A DNA stretch of 64,000 nt from Pleionea mediterranea. Its GTDB lineage: Bacteria; Pseudomonadota; Gammaproteobacteria; Enterobacterales; Kangiellaceae. A program made the position numbers and the translations under genes. The stretch covers positions 1 to 64,000 of the forward strand of contig NZ_QGGU01000010.1 in assembly GCF_003148745.1 (NCBI RefSeq), written 5' to 3'. This document shows, one piece after another, positions 39,078-49,368 of the stretch; the first letter of the stretch is position 1, and each line of letters starts with the position of its first letter. The notes below the pieces were generated by a model that was not told the DNA's origin, ran no database searches, and saw only the letters and a program-made list of their open reading frames with translations.

Positions 39078-40313
39078 TTATTTAAAAACAAAATAAATGC
39101 GGTGACTGGTTAACCAGAGAGGATAGTCCACATCCATATAGTACCCTGCAAAATTATCACGTTGCTCGCCGAGCAACGAAAAACTGTCCGCAATCATGCT
39201 ATCCAGTGGATCAACTTTAAGCTTTAGTGATAACAGACGTTCTTCCGGACTAATCAACTTAATTTCTGGTGAATCACTAAAACGTTCACTCCATAAGTCT
39301 TCCGGTCGATGCCCCTGCTCATGCATCTTAATACTCGATGGATAGCAGCCACCTTGCACACTGCTGGATAAATCCAGTTCTTTTTCAATAAAAGTCATTA
39401 ATAGAAGTCGCTTGGCAGGACTTCGTTGCATCTCCCCCTGACAGACAATTTTATAATTATCGAACAAAGGATTGGCCTGTGTTTTAACATTTAGATGAGC
39501 CAGTGTGATATCAAACTTTTGACGATCAAATTGGTGTAAAGTGTGATTATAAATTAACGCATTTTTTAAATTACCTACACCGGCATAACAATTTTCTACG
39601 CCCGGTGTTGAATATTCGGTCAATAGGTATTCACCGCTTTGCTGATTATTAAACGAGTTCCTGTTTTGCTGGCTTAATGACAAAGGGGCGTTAATTTCTA
39701 TTTCAGTAAAATTGCCGTCAAAACTTTGCACAAAGGGTCGAGCCGAAGTCGACAGTTCAACGCCAAGTTTGCAGGCAACTATCATTTCATCAAGCTGTTG
39801 CTTATCTTTTCGGTTCTGCCGAATAAAGTGAATACCAATATACGAGTCGACCGACTCACCAGTTATTTCTTTATTCGCATCATAAGCTGATTTTTTTAAG
39901 GTGCGATTATACGACTGTAAAGACAAGGTTTCTTTTGACTGATACTTAACCAAAAATCGCTTTAGTTCAGCCTGACTGGAGGCGTACTTCAGGATCAACT
40001 CTTCGTATTGTTCGATCATGCGATCAAACTCAGGCAATACATCCGAAGGCTCAAGCAAATGCTTAAATTGTTCACTGACCTGCTGCAAAGCACTGCTACC
40101 AGGCAAAGTAACAATCACATCCACACCATCATTGGTTTTGGTCAGTGCCTGTACCAATCGCTGACAGGTCGATTTATTAACACCACTCCACCGAGCCAGC
40201 CCTGCGATAGAGCATGCCGAGCGAGGTAAGGTATCAAACAGTTCTCGTAAGACCTTTTTAAAATGCTCGCCAGCTCGTCGAATTTGCGCAACTTCTGAAT
40301 CATTTAACAACAT
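39078..40313 (-). CDS. Helix-turn-helix protein of unknown function
   Basis: 411 residues from the ATG at 40313, which follows GAGGGG at good spacing (the frame is open to 40364). The N-terminal part (about 30-60, CSIAGLARWSGVNKSTCQRLVQAL) looks like a DNA-binding winged helix of IclR/MarR style. The remaining 340 residues are soluble and mixed in composition and I do not recognise them. No signal peptide or membrane helix. It is divergent from the subtilisin gene. A role as its regulator is only a guess from position. Confidence 0.75.
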   Translation of the reverse strand: MLLNDSEVAQIRRAGEHFKKVLRELFDTLPRSACSIAGLARWSGVNKSTCQRLVQALTKTNDGVDVIVTLPGSSALQQVSEQFKHLLEPSDVLPEFDRMIEQYEELILKYASSQAELKRFLVKYQSKETLSLQSYNRTLKKSAYDANKEITGESVDSYIGIHFIRQNRKDKQQLDEMIVACKLGVELSTSARPFVQSFDGNFTEIEINAPLSLSQQNRNSFNNQQSGEYLLTEYSTPGVENCYAGVGNLKNALIYNHTLHQFDRQKFDITLAHLNVKTQANPLFDNYKIVCQGEMQRSPAKRLLLMTFIEKELDLSSSVQGGCYPSSIKMHEQGHRPEDLWSERFSDSPEIKLISPEERLLSLKLKVDPLDSMIADSFSLLGEQRDNFAGYYMDVDYPLWLTSHRIYFVFK

Positions 40314-40618
40314 AGGCCCCTCAATACTCACCATATTCCAAAATATGATTGCTGGTCGGAGCATCTATAACTCGGCTTAAAAATCATACAGTTACAACAA
40401 TCTGACCAAAACAGTGTGAATATTAACACCTGTTTAATAACAAATTAAGCTTTAGTCGGTTGCATTTTAGAATCTGCTGAAATAGCATCCAAAACGCATC
40501 TGAGATACATTTTACAATAAATCTAATAAAGTCAGGCAGTCTTATAAGTTCAGATGCCCTATCAAACATTGATAATTATAAGCACTCCAGAAGAGTGTTC
40601 CCGAACGAGGAGATAATA
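40314..40618. other. Divergent intergenic region between the HTH gene and the subtilisin gene
   Basis: 305 bp, AT-rich. It should hold the promoters of both genes; I see no paired consensus hexamers, operators with clear symmetry, or RNA gene. The only firm element is the subtilisin ribosome binding site GAGGAG just before 40619. Confidence 0.4.
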
Positions 40619-42484
40619 ATGAAACTAACCAAATTAGCTGTGGCAATGAGTGTTGCCAGCATGCCGCTTCTGCATGCCGGTGAGCTTAAAACGGCAGCCA
40701 ATCCTAACAACGTTATTCAGGACCAATACATCGTTGTTTTTAAAGATCAGTCTTTGTTGAAAAACAGTGGACCAGTTGCACTGGGTAAATCTAGCAATGC
40801 AGCCAATATGAAGTCTCTGGTTAACAATGCGGTAGATTCACTTAGTAAATCAATGAACGTACAAGCCTCGCGCAAGTTTTCTGCGGCGATTCGCGGTGCG
40901 GTATTTACCATGGACAGCAAAACAGCCAACAAAATGGCCAAGCATCCAATGGTAGATTTTATAGAGCCAGACGAAACAGTATCGCTACATGCAACACAAA
41001 CCAACCCAACCTGGGGCCTGGATCGAGTCGATCAACGCAGTGGCTCTTTGGATAATCAGTATGTGTATGACACCAGTGCGTCAAATGTAAGTGTTTACGT
41101 TATCGATACCGGCGTAAGCAACCACTCCGACTTTGGTGGTCGAGTTTATAATGGTTACGATTTTATCGACAATGATAACAACTCTAGTGACTGTCAGGGA
41201 CATGGAACACATGTTGCCGGTACCGTAGGCAGTGCCACTTATGGTGTTGCTAAAAGCGCGAAGATTTTTGGTGTTCGAGTACTCAACTGTCAGGGTTCTG
41301 GCTCCAACTCTGGAATTATTTCCGGCATGGACTGGGTGGCCCAAAACCACACCAAGCCAGCGGTTGCTAATATGAGTCTTGGTGGTGGTGCCTCTTCAGC
41401 GGTTGATAATGCCACCAACAATCTGGTTGCTGCAGGCGTAGTAACTGTGGTTGCTGCCGGAAACGACAACAGCAACGCCTGTAATTACTCTCCAGCCCGT
41501 GCCAGTAACGCAATCACGGTTGCGTCAACTGCCAATGGAGACTCACGATCATCCTTCTCTAACTACGGATCCTGTATCGACATTTTTGCACCGGGTTCCA
41601 GCATTCGCTCAACCTCAATCAACGGCGGTTCAACAACCCTTAGCGGTACATCAATGGCCAGCCCGCATGTGGCCGGTGTTGCAGCCCTTTACATGGCAAA
41701 CAACCCAAGTGCTTCTGCCAGTCAGGTGACTCAGGCACTATTGGATAATGCCACACCCAATGCCATCAGCAATGTTAATGGTTCACCAAACCTGATGGTC
41801 TACTCACGCTTTGGCGGAACCAACCCACCACCACCGCCTCCTCCTGGTGACGATACACTGGAAAATGGTGTGCCTGTTAGTGGCTTAAGTGCCTCCAGAG
41901 GCAATGACATTATGTTCACCATGGATGTTCCCTCAGGCGCCAGCAATATTAACTTCCAGATCAGTGGTGGCAGTGGTGATGCTGATTTATACGTGAAGTT
42001 TGGCTCGGCACCTACAGACAGCAGTTACGATTGCCGACCTTATCGTAATGGCAACAGTGAAAGCTGCACAGGATCTCAAACCGGTGGCACCTACTATGTA
42101 CGCTTAAAAGCATACTCATCATTCTCTAATGTCACATTAACCGGCAGTTATGATGAGCCAAACAATCCTCCACCCGGTAACGATCCTATTGATGTTTCTG
42201 CTACCAATGTATCGGTGACTCAGGGCAGCTGGACACGCTACTACTATGATTTACCTGCAGGTTACTCAAATCTGACGGTATCTATTTCAGGTGGAAGTGG
42301 TGATGCCGATCTATATGTACGACACGGTGCACAATCAACACTGTCTCAGTACGATTGCCGCCCTTATCGTTATGGCAATAATGAAACCTGTACCTTTAGT
42401 TCGCCACAGGATGGACGCTGGTATCTGGATCTCTATGGATATAACTCTGCGTCAGGCATTACGCTAAGATTACAGGCAGACTAA
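40619..42484 (+). CDS. Exported subtilisin-like serine protease with two PPC domains
   Basis: Secreted S8A peptidase of the proteinase K/aqualysin type, 621 residues from the ATG at 40619 (ribosome binding site GAGGAG). Order of parts: signal peptide (1-20, ending LHA), inhibitor I9 propeptide (about 30-122), catalytic domain (about 130-400) with Asp163 (VIDTG), His195 (GHGTHVAGT) and Ser345 (GTSMASPH), a Pro-rich linker, and two pre-peptidase C-terminal (PPC) domains (about 415-510 and 525-620) that are usually removed after secretion. Its likely job is digestion of external protein. Confidence 0.97.
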   Translation: MKLTKLAVAMSVASMPLLHAGELKTAANPNNVIQDQYIVVFKDQSLLKNSGPVALGKSSNAANMKSLVNNAVDSLSKSMNVQASRKFSAAIRGAVFTMDSKTANKMAKHPMVDFIEPDETVSLHATQTNPTWGLDRVDQRSGSLDNQYVYDTSASNVSVYVIDTGVSNHSDFGGRVYNGYDFIDNDNNSSDCQGHGTHVAGTVGSATYGVAKSAKIFGVRVLNCQGSGSNSGIISGMDWVAQNHTKPAVANMSLGGGASSAVDNATNNLVAAGVVTVVAAGNDNSNACNYSPARASNAITVASTANGDSRSSFSNYGSCIDIFAPGSSIRSTSINGGSTTLSGTSMASPHVAGVAALYMANNPSASASQVTQALLDNATPNAISNVNGSPNLMVYSRFGGTNPPPPPPPGDDTLENGVPVSGLSASRGNDIMFTMDVPSGASNINFQISGGSGDADLYVKFGSAPTDSSYDCRPYRNGNSESCTGSQTGGTYYVRLKAYSSFSNVTLTGSYDEPNNPPPGNDPIDVSATNVSVTQGSWTRYYYDLPAGYSNLTVSISGGSGDADLYVRHGAQSTLSQYDCRPYRYGNNETCTFSSPQDGRWYLDLYGYNSASGITLRLQAD

Positions 42485-42517
42485 ATTGAAAAAGTAAAAA
42501 AGGTAGTTCTTATATTT

Positions 42518-42542
42518 GGGGAAGCTTTGCTTCCCCTTTTTT
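42518..42542 (+). terminator. Intrinsic terminator of the subtilisin gene
   Basis: A GC-rich 8-bp stem (GGGGAAGC/GCTTCCCC, 42518-42525 with 42529-42536), 3-nt loop, then six T residues, 34 bp after the stop codon. A textbook rho-independent terminator. Confidence 0.92.
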
Positions 42543-42577
42543 ATACCTCTAAAATAATTAACACGCTCTAAAGTGAA

Positions 42578-43993
42578 TTAAACCGGCACCTCAAGATCTT
42601 CACAGATTGCCAGCGCAGCTTTACGGCCATCAGCAATGGCGGTTACTACTAAATCAGCGCCACGCACCATATCACCACCAGCATAAACACCTTTTTCACT
42701 GGTTCGAAACCCACGTTGTTCTTGCGCCACAACTTTACCACCATCGTCCAACTCAACGGACGTTTGTAACCAGTCTGGCGGACTGGGGCGAAAGCCATAG
42801 GCGACAATAACCGCATCACACGCCAGTTCAACCGATTGCTGTGTTTTAAGATTGTCGCATACTAATCCTTTAACTTCGGATGTTTTTATATCTGATGCTT
42901 TTGTATCTGTAGCTTTTGAACCGGATGACTCCAGCACAACCGAAGTAGCCTGCAAATGCCAGACAAACTCAACGCCTTCTTCCTGAGCGTGTTGAAATTC
43001 TTTTCTTGATCCGGGCATGGCCTGTTCATCCTTTCGATAAACACACATGACTTTTTTAGCCCCCTGACGAATTGCCGTTCTAACACAATCCATGGCGGTA
43101 TCACCACCGCCCAGCACCGCCACCGTTTTATCTTTTAAATCAAGATAAGGCCTGTCTGCCATTTTATAGTTACGCAGATGATTGGTGTTGCCAATCAAGT
43201 AATCCAGCGCTTTATAAACGCCCGGTGTTTGTCCTTCATTTAATCCGCCGTCCACCGTTTTGTAGGCACCCAGTCCTAGAAAGACAGCGTCATAATCGCT
43301 TTTCAGAGATTCATAACTGATATCTGTGCCAATATTGGTATTCAGTTGAAACTCAATCCCCATCGACTCAAACACTTCCCGTCGCTGGATCATCACTTCT
43401 TTTTCCAGCTTAAATTCGGGTATGCCAAAGGTCAGTAAACCGCCAATTTCCGGGTAACGATCAAATACCGTCACCGATACACCATTGCGGCAAAGCACAT
43501 CGGCACAGGCCAGCCCTGCCGGTCCGGCACCGATGACGGCAACCTTATAGGGTTGTGCTTTTACCTTGGAAACATCCGGACGCCAGCCATGAGCAAACGC
43601 ATTATCGGTAATAAATTTTTCTACCTGCCCGATGGTGACAGCACCAAAATCATTATTTAACGTGCAGGCTTGTTCACAGAGCCTATCTTGTGGGCAAACG
43701 CGACCACAAACCTCGGGCAAACTGTTGGTTTGATGAGACAACTCTGCCGCTTCAACGTACTTGCCCTGAGCGGCCAGCTCCAGCCAGTCCGGGATATAAT
43801 TGTGTACCGGACACTTCCATTGGCAGTAGGGATTACCACAATCAATGCATCGGCTTGACTGCTCTTTAATGCCCGGTTGCTTAAAGCTTCGGTAGATTTC
43901 AGCAAATTCATGTTTACGCACTTCAACAACCTGTTTTTCAGGCTCTTCACGCTTTACATCAATAAACTCGAATAGCGGTCGATGGTCACCCAT
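42578..43993 (-). CDS. gltD: Glutamate synthase small subunit
   Basis: Beta subunit of NADPH-dependent glutamate synthase: takes electrons from NADPH through FAD and two [4Fe-4S] clusters and passes them to the large subunit. 471 residues (E. coli 472). N-terminal cluster cysteines (CIDCGNPYCQWKC, CGRVCPQDRLCEQAC), FAD-binding GAGPAGLACAD, NADPH-binding LGGGDTAMDCVRTA, and a C-terminal ATG-like GGDMVRGADLVV motif are present. It follows gltB by 114 bp. Confidence 0.97.
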   Translation of the reverse strand: MGDHRPLFEFIDVKREEPEKQVVEVRKHEFAEIYRSFKQPGIKEQSSRCIDCGNPYCQWKCPVHNYIPDWLELAAQGKYVEAAELSHQTNSLPEVCGRVCPQDRLCEQACTLNNDFGAVTIGQVEKFITDNAFAHGWRPDVSKVKAQPYKVAVIGAGPAGLACADVLCRNGVSVTVFDRYPEIGGLLTFGIPEFKLEKEVMIQRREVFESMGIEFQLNTNIGTDISYESLKSDYDAVFLGLGAYKTVDGGLNEGQTPGVYKALDYLIGNTNHLRNYKMADRPYLDLKDKTVAVLGGGDTAMDCVRTAIRQGAKKVMCVYRKDEQAMPGSRKEFQHAQEEGVEFVWHLQATSVVLESSGSKATDTKASDIKTSEVKGLVCDNLKTQQSVELACDAVIVAYGFRPSPPDWLQTSVELDDGGKVVAQEQRGFRTSEKGVYAGGDMVRGADLVVTAIADGRKAALAICEDLEVPV

Positions 43994-44107
43994 AATTATT
44001 TGCCTCCGTTGAATAAGGTATTTGCGTCAACGGCTCTTCGTGGCCTATTTACCCAGTTAATCGTCATTTGAAACCTTGTCTTCACCATCGCCTCCTTATC
44101 TTTTGCT

Positions 44108-47100
44108 CTAACCTACTCGCGCCAGTGAAATCAGTTTTGCCGACTGACGTTTTGGTTGTTGACTGCTTTTTACTGTAGCGCTGGGAAAGACATACTTAAA
44201 TGCCGCCAGATATTGCTCAAAACTCTCCAGAATCTGCTGCGCCCACTCGCTTTGCGTTAACTGCGCATGTTTTTCAATCAAGCCTTTTAATCGTTCAACC
44301 GCTTCCGGGTGCTTACTGCCTGACAGGGTTTCGATACTGACAAACTCTGGATTGCAGTTAGCGGTGAAATGATCACCATGATCCAGCACGAAAGCTTCAC
44401 CTCCAGTCATACCGGCGGCAAAGTTCCAGCCAACCTGCCCCAGAACCACAACCGTGCCACCGGTCATGTATTCACAACCGTGTGCACCCAACCCTTCTAC
44501 CACCGCAGAACAACCAGAGTTACGCACCGCGAAACGCTCGCCAGCCTTACCGGCCGCGTATAATTCACCGCCAGTTGCACCATACAAACAGGTGTTGCCC
44601 ATTATGGTATTTCGGCGACTGACCAGAGTTGAGTGGCGCGCCGTTTTTAACACAATACGGCCACCGGACATTCCTTTGCCGACATAATCATTAGCATCCC
44701 CTTCAACGGTTATTTGTAAACCCGGAACATTCCAGACACCGAGCGACTGGCCAGCGGTACCGGAAAAATTCAATTGAACGGGATGATCATCACAGCCTTT
44801 TTTACCCAGTTGCTGAGCGATATAACCACTTAACCTCGCACCAATGGAACGCTGATAATTTTTAATCCGGTAACTCAATGCAATCGGCTGAGCACTATCG
44901 ACGGCGAGCCTGGCATCGTCCAGAATCTGTTCATTCAATAAGCCTTTATCGAACGAAGGGTTACTCTTCTCAACGCAGTAATTAGGATGCTTATTAACCA
45001 CCGATGCACTGCTTAATATGGCATCGAGCTTTATATGTTGATGCTTTGCCAAGGTGGCATCGATCTGCTTAAGAAGATGGGTCTGACCAATAATATCCTC
45101 AAGCTTTTCTGCGCCTAATAGACTTAACCACTCACGAACTTCTTCCGCGATAAAATGAAAGTAGTGTTCGACTTTTTCCGGCAAACCACTGAAATGTTGC
45201 TTTCTCAACTGTTCATCTTGTGTAGCAACACCGGTTGCGCAATTATTTAAATGGCAGATCCGCAAATATTTACAACCGAGTGCAACCATAGGCCCGGTTC
45301 CAAAACCAAAACTTTCAGCGCCCAGAATCGCACCTTTGATCACATCCAGCCCCGTTTTAAGACCGCCATCAACCTGCACCGTAACTTTATGGCGTAAATT
45401 GTTTTCCACCAGCGCCTGTTGCACTTCCGCCAGACCAAGTTCCCACGGCGAACCGGCGTACTTGATGGACGTAAGTGGACTGGCACCTGTGCCACCATCG
45501 TATCCCGAAATAGTGATCATATCGGCGTAAGCTTTGGCAACACCGGCGGCCACAGTACCGACTCCGGGTTCGGACACCAGTTTCACCGACACTCTGGCCG
45601 TTGGATTCACCTGTTTCAAATCAAAAATAAGCTGCGCCAGATCTTCAATCGAATAAATATCATGATGCGGTGGCGGTGAAATTAAGGTTACACCGGGCAC
45701 CGAGTGGCGCAGATGGGCAATTAACTCGGTTACTTTGTGACCGGGCAGTTGCCCGCCCTCACCTGGTTTGGCGCCTTGCGCAATTTTGATCTGCAACACA
45801 TCGGCGTTAACCAGATAATGTGCGGTAACCCCAAAGCGACCGGATGCCACCTGTTTAATGCGAGAGTTTTTCTCGGTTTGAAAACGCGCGTCATCTTCGC
45901 CACCTTCCCCCGAATTCGAATGGCCACCAAGCCGGTTCATGGCAATGGCCAGTGATTCATGGGCTTCTGGCGATAATGCCCCAATGGACATGGCAGCACT
46001 GTCAAAACGGGGAAAGATGTCACTCTTTTGCTCAACCTTATCCGGATGAGAGGCTTGTTCGGCCGGCACCAGTGCAAGCAAATCTCTTAGAGCCAGCGGT
46101 GCGCGCTGATTGACACCCGTGGCATATGTTTTGTACGCCTGATAATCGTTTGTATTGACCGCCTGTTGCAACTGCGACACCACATCAGGATCATAGGCGT
46201 GGGCTTCGCCGCCGTGTTGAAACTTTAATAAACCGCCTTGTTGCAAAGGTCGCTGGATCAAGGCTGCTTTCTGGTGTTGTCGCTGCATTTCCAGCTCAAG
46301 CTGCTCAAACGTTACGCCGCTAATGCGGGAAGCCATACCAGCAAAACATCGTTTTATCACTTGCTCATGAAATCCCAGCGCTTCAAACAGTTGCGCCCCA
46401 CGATAACTGGCCAACGTCGAAATACCCATTTTCGATAAAATCTTACGCAGCCCGCCATCAATACCACTGCGATAAGTCGATATCGCCTCAAATACTGACT
46501 CACTGCCTTTGTTTACTTTCTCAGAACTTATTTGAGAGCTATTGTTTTGAGAGTCACTGGCGAAAGAATGGCCGACAACCATCGACTGCACCGTTTGATA
46601 ACTTAAATAAGGGTAAACCGCGGTAGCCCCCAACCCAATCAACACCGCAAAGTGATGCGGATCACGAACAAATCCACTGCTCACCAAAATATTGCAGTCA
46701 CAACGCAGCCCTTCTGTAATTAACGCACTATGTATAGCGCCTGTGGCTAACGCAGGGTGTATTAAAGTTTGCTGCTCACCTTCAGAATCAGAATCAGAGT
46801 CATTCATTTGTTCGTATTGATTGAGCCAATCACGATCCGACAGGCAGAGGATCACAACGCCATCGGCAACCACCTGAACCGCCGTGTCTACCAGACGATC
46901 CAGAGCCGCCGCCAATGTCTCACCTTTATGCTGCACCAAATCAATGGTGAACTGCCGATAATGCTTGCCCTTAAGCGACTGTAATTGCTGGTATTCGCTT
47001 AATGTCAGTACCGGACTGTCGAGCACTACCCGATAAGCGTGTCCGGTGGTTTCCTGAAATACGTTGTATTCGGCACCAATGCAGGTTTCCAGACTCATGC

Positions 47101-48682
47101 TGGATTTTTCCCGTAAGGGATCAATCGGCGGGTTGGTTACCTGAGCAAACTGTTGCCGGAAATAATCAAACAGGTTACGGGGCTGATTCGACAACACCGC
47201 AATGGGTGTATCGTCACCCATGGAGCCCGTGGCTTCGACGCCTTTTTGGAACAAATGACCAATGATGGTGCTTTTTTCTTCCACCGACAGCCCAAATAAC
47301 TTTTGCATGTACAGCAGTTGATCGTTATTGATTGGATCCGATGGCGGTGAGCTTGAGTCTTGAGGCGACAGCGCCAGATGGTTCTCTTCCAGCCAGGCCC
47401 GATAAGGATGACGGGTTTTTAACTCATCATCAATTTCACGGCTTTTCCAGATTTTTCCACGCTCGGTATCAATGGCGAACATTTCTCCGGGACCAACTCG
47501 TCCCTTTTCAACCACATCCGCTTCATCGTAATCCCAAACGCCCACTTCCGAAGCCAGTGTGATCACATCGTCTTTGGTGATCACATAACGCGCTGGACGT
47601 AAACCATTACGATCCAGCGTACAGGCCACATGTCGACCATTGGTCATAACAATACCCGCAGGCCCATCCCAGGGTTCTATGTGCATGGAATTAAATTCGT
47701 AAAACGCGCGTAAATCAGGATCCATACCCGGCAAATTTTGCCAGGCAGGTGGGATCAACAGGCGCAACGCACGGAAAATATCCATGCCACCCGCCAGAAA
47801 AACCTCCAGCATATTATCCAGTGACGATGAGTCGGAGCCGGTTTGATTAACCAGCGGCGCTATGTCTTTTAAATCGGGCAATAAAGGTGTGACAAATTTA
47901 CTGGTGCGCGCTTTCGACCAGTTTCGATTGCCCGTAATGGTATTAATCTCGCCATTGTGAGCAAGAAAACGAAACGGTTGAGCAAATTTCCAGCGCGGTA
48001 ATGTGTTAGTGGAAAACCGTTGGTGAAACAAACAGATGGCACTGCTGAAATCCGGAGCCTGCATATCCAGATAAAACTTAGATAAATAGCGCGGCATCAC
48101 CAGTGCTTTGTAAACCATCACCATGCAGGACAGCGATGATACGTAATAATCGGGATCATTGATTTCCCGGAGAATTCGCCAGGCGGCCCGGCGACGGGCA
48201 ATAAACAGCCGTCGCTCCATATCAAACTTACTCCAGCCGGGCATGCCCTGAACAAAAATTTGCTCTATTTGCGGCAGTGTCGTTAACGCCACTTCACCGC
48301 AGACACTGGTATCCACAGGAACTTTACGCCAACCGATGACCGTCAGTGTTTCTCGTTTTATTTCCTGCTCCAACATTTGGCGACAGGTATTTGCGGTCTT
48401 TTCATTTTGACTTAAAAACACCATGCCAACGGCAAAGTCTCGGTTTAACGTCATGCCGCATTCTTCCGCTACCCGGCGTAAAAAAGAGTCCGGTTTTTGC
48501 AGCAACAAACCGCAACCATCACCTGATAAGCCATCGCTCGCAATCGCGCCACGGTGGGTCATACGATTTAACGCTTCAAGTGCGGTTTGCACCAGCTTAT
48601 GACTCGCCTCGCCCTGAGTCTGGGCGATCATGCCGAAACCACAGTTAGACTTCGCCTGATTGTGATGATAAAGCTTGTCCAT
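44108..48682 (-). CDS. gltB: Glutamate synthase large subunit
   Basis: Alpha subunit of glutamate synthase, which makes two glutamates from glutamine and 2-oxoglutarate. 1524 residues (E. coli about 1486-1517). An N-terminal class-II glutamine amidotransferase domain with nucleophile Cys14 (SNCGFGMIAQ) after a 13-residue propeptide, the central domain, the FMN-binding synthase domain (GGHSNSGEGGEDDAR, the ISPPPHHDIYSIEDL region and the [3Fe-4S] motif CKYLRICHLNNCATG) and the C-terminal beta-helix GXGXG domain are all present. The ribosome binding site AAGGA is 8 nt before the ATG. Together with rpoN and PTS-Ntr it points to active ammonium assimilation. Confidence 0.98.
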   Translation of the reverse strand: MDKLYHHNQAKSNCGFGMIAQTQGEASHKLVQTALEALNRMTHRGAIASDGLSGDGCGLLLQKPDSFLRRVAEECGMTLNRDFAVGMVFLSQNEKTANTCRQMLEQEIKRETLTVIGWRKVPVDTSVCGEVALTTLPQIEQIFVQGMPGWSKFDMERRLFIARRRAAWRILREINDPDYYVSSLSCMVMVYKALVMPRYLSKFYLDMQAPDFSSAICLFHQRFSTNTLPRWKFAQPFRFLAHNGEINTITGNRNWSKARTSKFVTPLLPDLKDIAPLVNQTGSDSSSLDNMLEVFLAGGMDIFRALRLLIPPAWQNLPGMDPDLRAFYEFNSMHIEPWDGPAGIVMTNGRHVACTLDRNGLRPARYVITKDDVITLASEVGVWDYDEADVVEKGRVGPGEMFAIDTERGKIWKSREIDDELKTRHPYRAWLEENHLALSPQDSSSPPSDPINNDQLLYMQKLFGLSVEEKSTIIGHLFQKGVEATGSMGDDTPIAVLSNQPRNLFDYFRQQFAQVTNPPIDPLREKSSMSLETCIGAEYNVFQETTGHAYRVVLDSPVLTLSEYQQLQSLKGKHYRQFTIDLVQHKGETLAAALDRLVDTAVQVVADGVVILCLSDRDWLNQYEQMNDSDSDSEGEQQTLIHPALATGAIHSALITEGLRCDCNILVSSGFVRDPHHFAVLIGLGATAVYPYLSYQTVQSMVVGHSFASDSQNNSSQISSEKVNKGSESVFEAISTYRSGIDGGLRKILSKMGISTLASYRGAQLFEALGFHEQVIKRCFAGMASRISGVTFEQLELEMQRQHQKAALIQRPLQQGGLLKFQHGGEAHAYDPDVVSQLQQAVNTNDYQAYKTYATGVNQRAPLALRDLLALVPAEQASHPDKVEQKSDIFPRFDSAAMSIGALSPEAHESLAIAMNRLGGHSNSGEGGEDDARFQTEKNSRIKQVASGRFGVTAHYLVNADVLQIKIAQGAKPGEGGQLPGHKVTELIAHLRHSVPGVTLISPPPHHDIYSIEDLAQLIFDLKQVNPTARVSVKLVSEPGVGTVAAGVAKAYADMITISGYDGGTGASPLTSIKYAGSPWELGLAEVQQALVENNLRHKVTVQVDGGLKTGLDVIKGAILGAESFGFGTGPMVALGCKYLRICHLNNCATGVATQDEQLRKQHFSGLPEKVEHYFHFIAEEVREWLSLLGAEKLEDIIGQTHLLKQIDATLAKHQHIKLDAILSSASVVNKHPNYCVEKSNPSFDKGLLNEQILDDARLAVDSAQPIALSYRIKNYQRSIGARLSGYIAQQLGKKGCDDHPVQLNFSGTAGQSLGVWNVPGLQITVEGDANDYVGKGMSGGRIVLKTARHSTLVSRRNTIMGNTCLYGATGGELYAAGKAGERFAVRNSGCSAVVEGLGAHGCEYMTGGTVVVLGQVGWNFAAGMTGGEAFVLDHGDHFTANCNPEFVSIETLSGSKHPEAVERLKGLIEKHAQLTQSEWAQQILESFEQYLAAFKYVFPSATVKSSQQPKRQSAKLISLARVG

Positions 48683-49368
48683 GGTCCATCCTTATTGATT
48701 ACAACCAGTGTCATGTGAAGCTGGTATTGAATTTCGATGATATTGTTATTTTTATCTTAATTATTTGCTTTATGACGATATGCGTTGTGACGAATATCTG
48801 TTTTACTTCGAAATCATACTTTTAGAAATAACACTTTTAGAAACTATACTTAGAAACTGTGCTTAGAAGCTATGCTTAAAAACTATGCTTTGCTGCACAG
48901 CAACACAAATCAGTCTATAACGAATAAATAATCACTGTAAAGCAGCTTACCATGAAATATAATTACATATAAACACTAAAAAACAACATTCAAGCCTAAC
49001 AAAATCAGGCTCAACACCAGAAACCGAACCATAAAAACAAACAAAAGCACTTGCAGACAACCAAAAACAACCCTTTAACATCAATAAGATAACCGCAAAA
49101 ACCACCCAAAAAAGCATTAACACTCTAGCACTTCAAAAATGTAATTTTATTACATAAACACTGATTTTTATGCAATATTCACATAATTTTTATTCATTAC
49201 TTATTATCCTAAAAGGCTCCTGTTGATAATGGTTTTAAATCTTCAATTGTTTCTCATATCTTTAAACTTGGTTGATCAGCGGCCGATAACCTATAAGTCA
49301 AACGTCCAAATCGAATGCATATTAGCTAATGTAAACGAATCCTGACCAATGAAAGCGAGTCTTCACCC
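48683..49368. other. 686-bp non-coding AT-rich region with degenerate tandem repeats
   Basis: The longest gene-free stretch of the window, between gltB (minus) and the next plus-strand gene. It contains a degenerate tandem repeat at 48816-48890 (entered separately), then an extremely A-rich part on the plus strand (about 48945-49140). It should hold the gltB promoter. I see no RNA gene or clear operator. Confidence 0.6.
48816..48890. repeat. Degenerate 13-15-bp tandem repeat
   Basis: About five and a half copies of a unit close to ATACTTAGAAACT (copies at 48816, 48831, 48846, 48859, 48872 and a partial copy at 48885). The first two are 15 bp (TTTTAG), the rest 13 bp (TTAG). It lies about 135-210 bp upstream of gltB. 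Function unknown. Confidence 0.8.
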
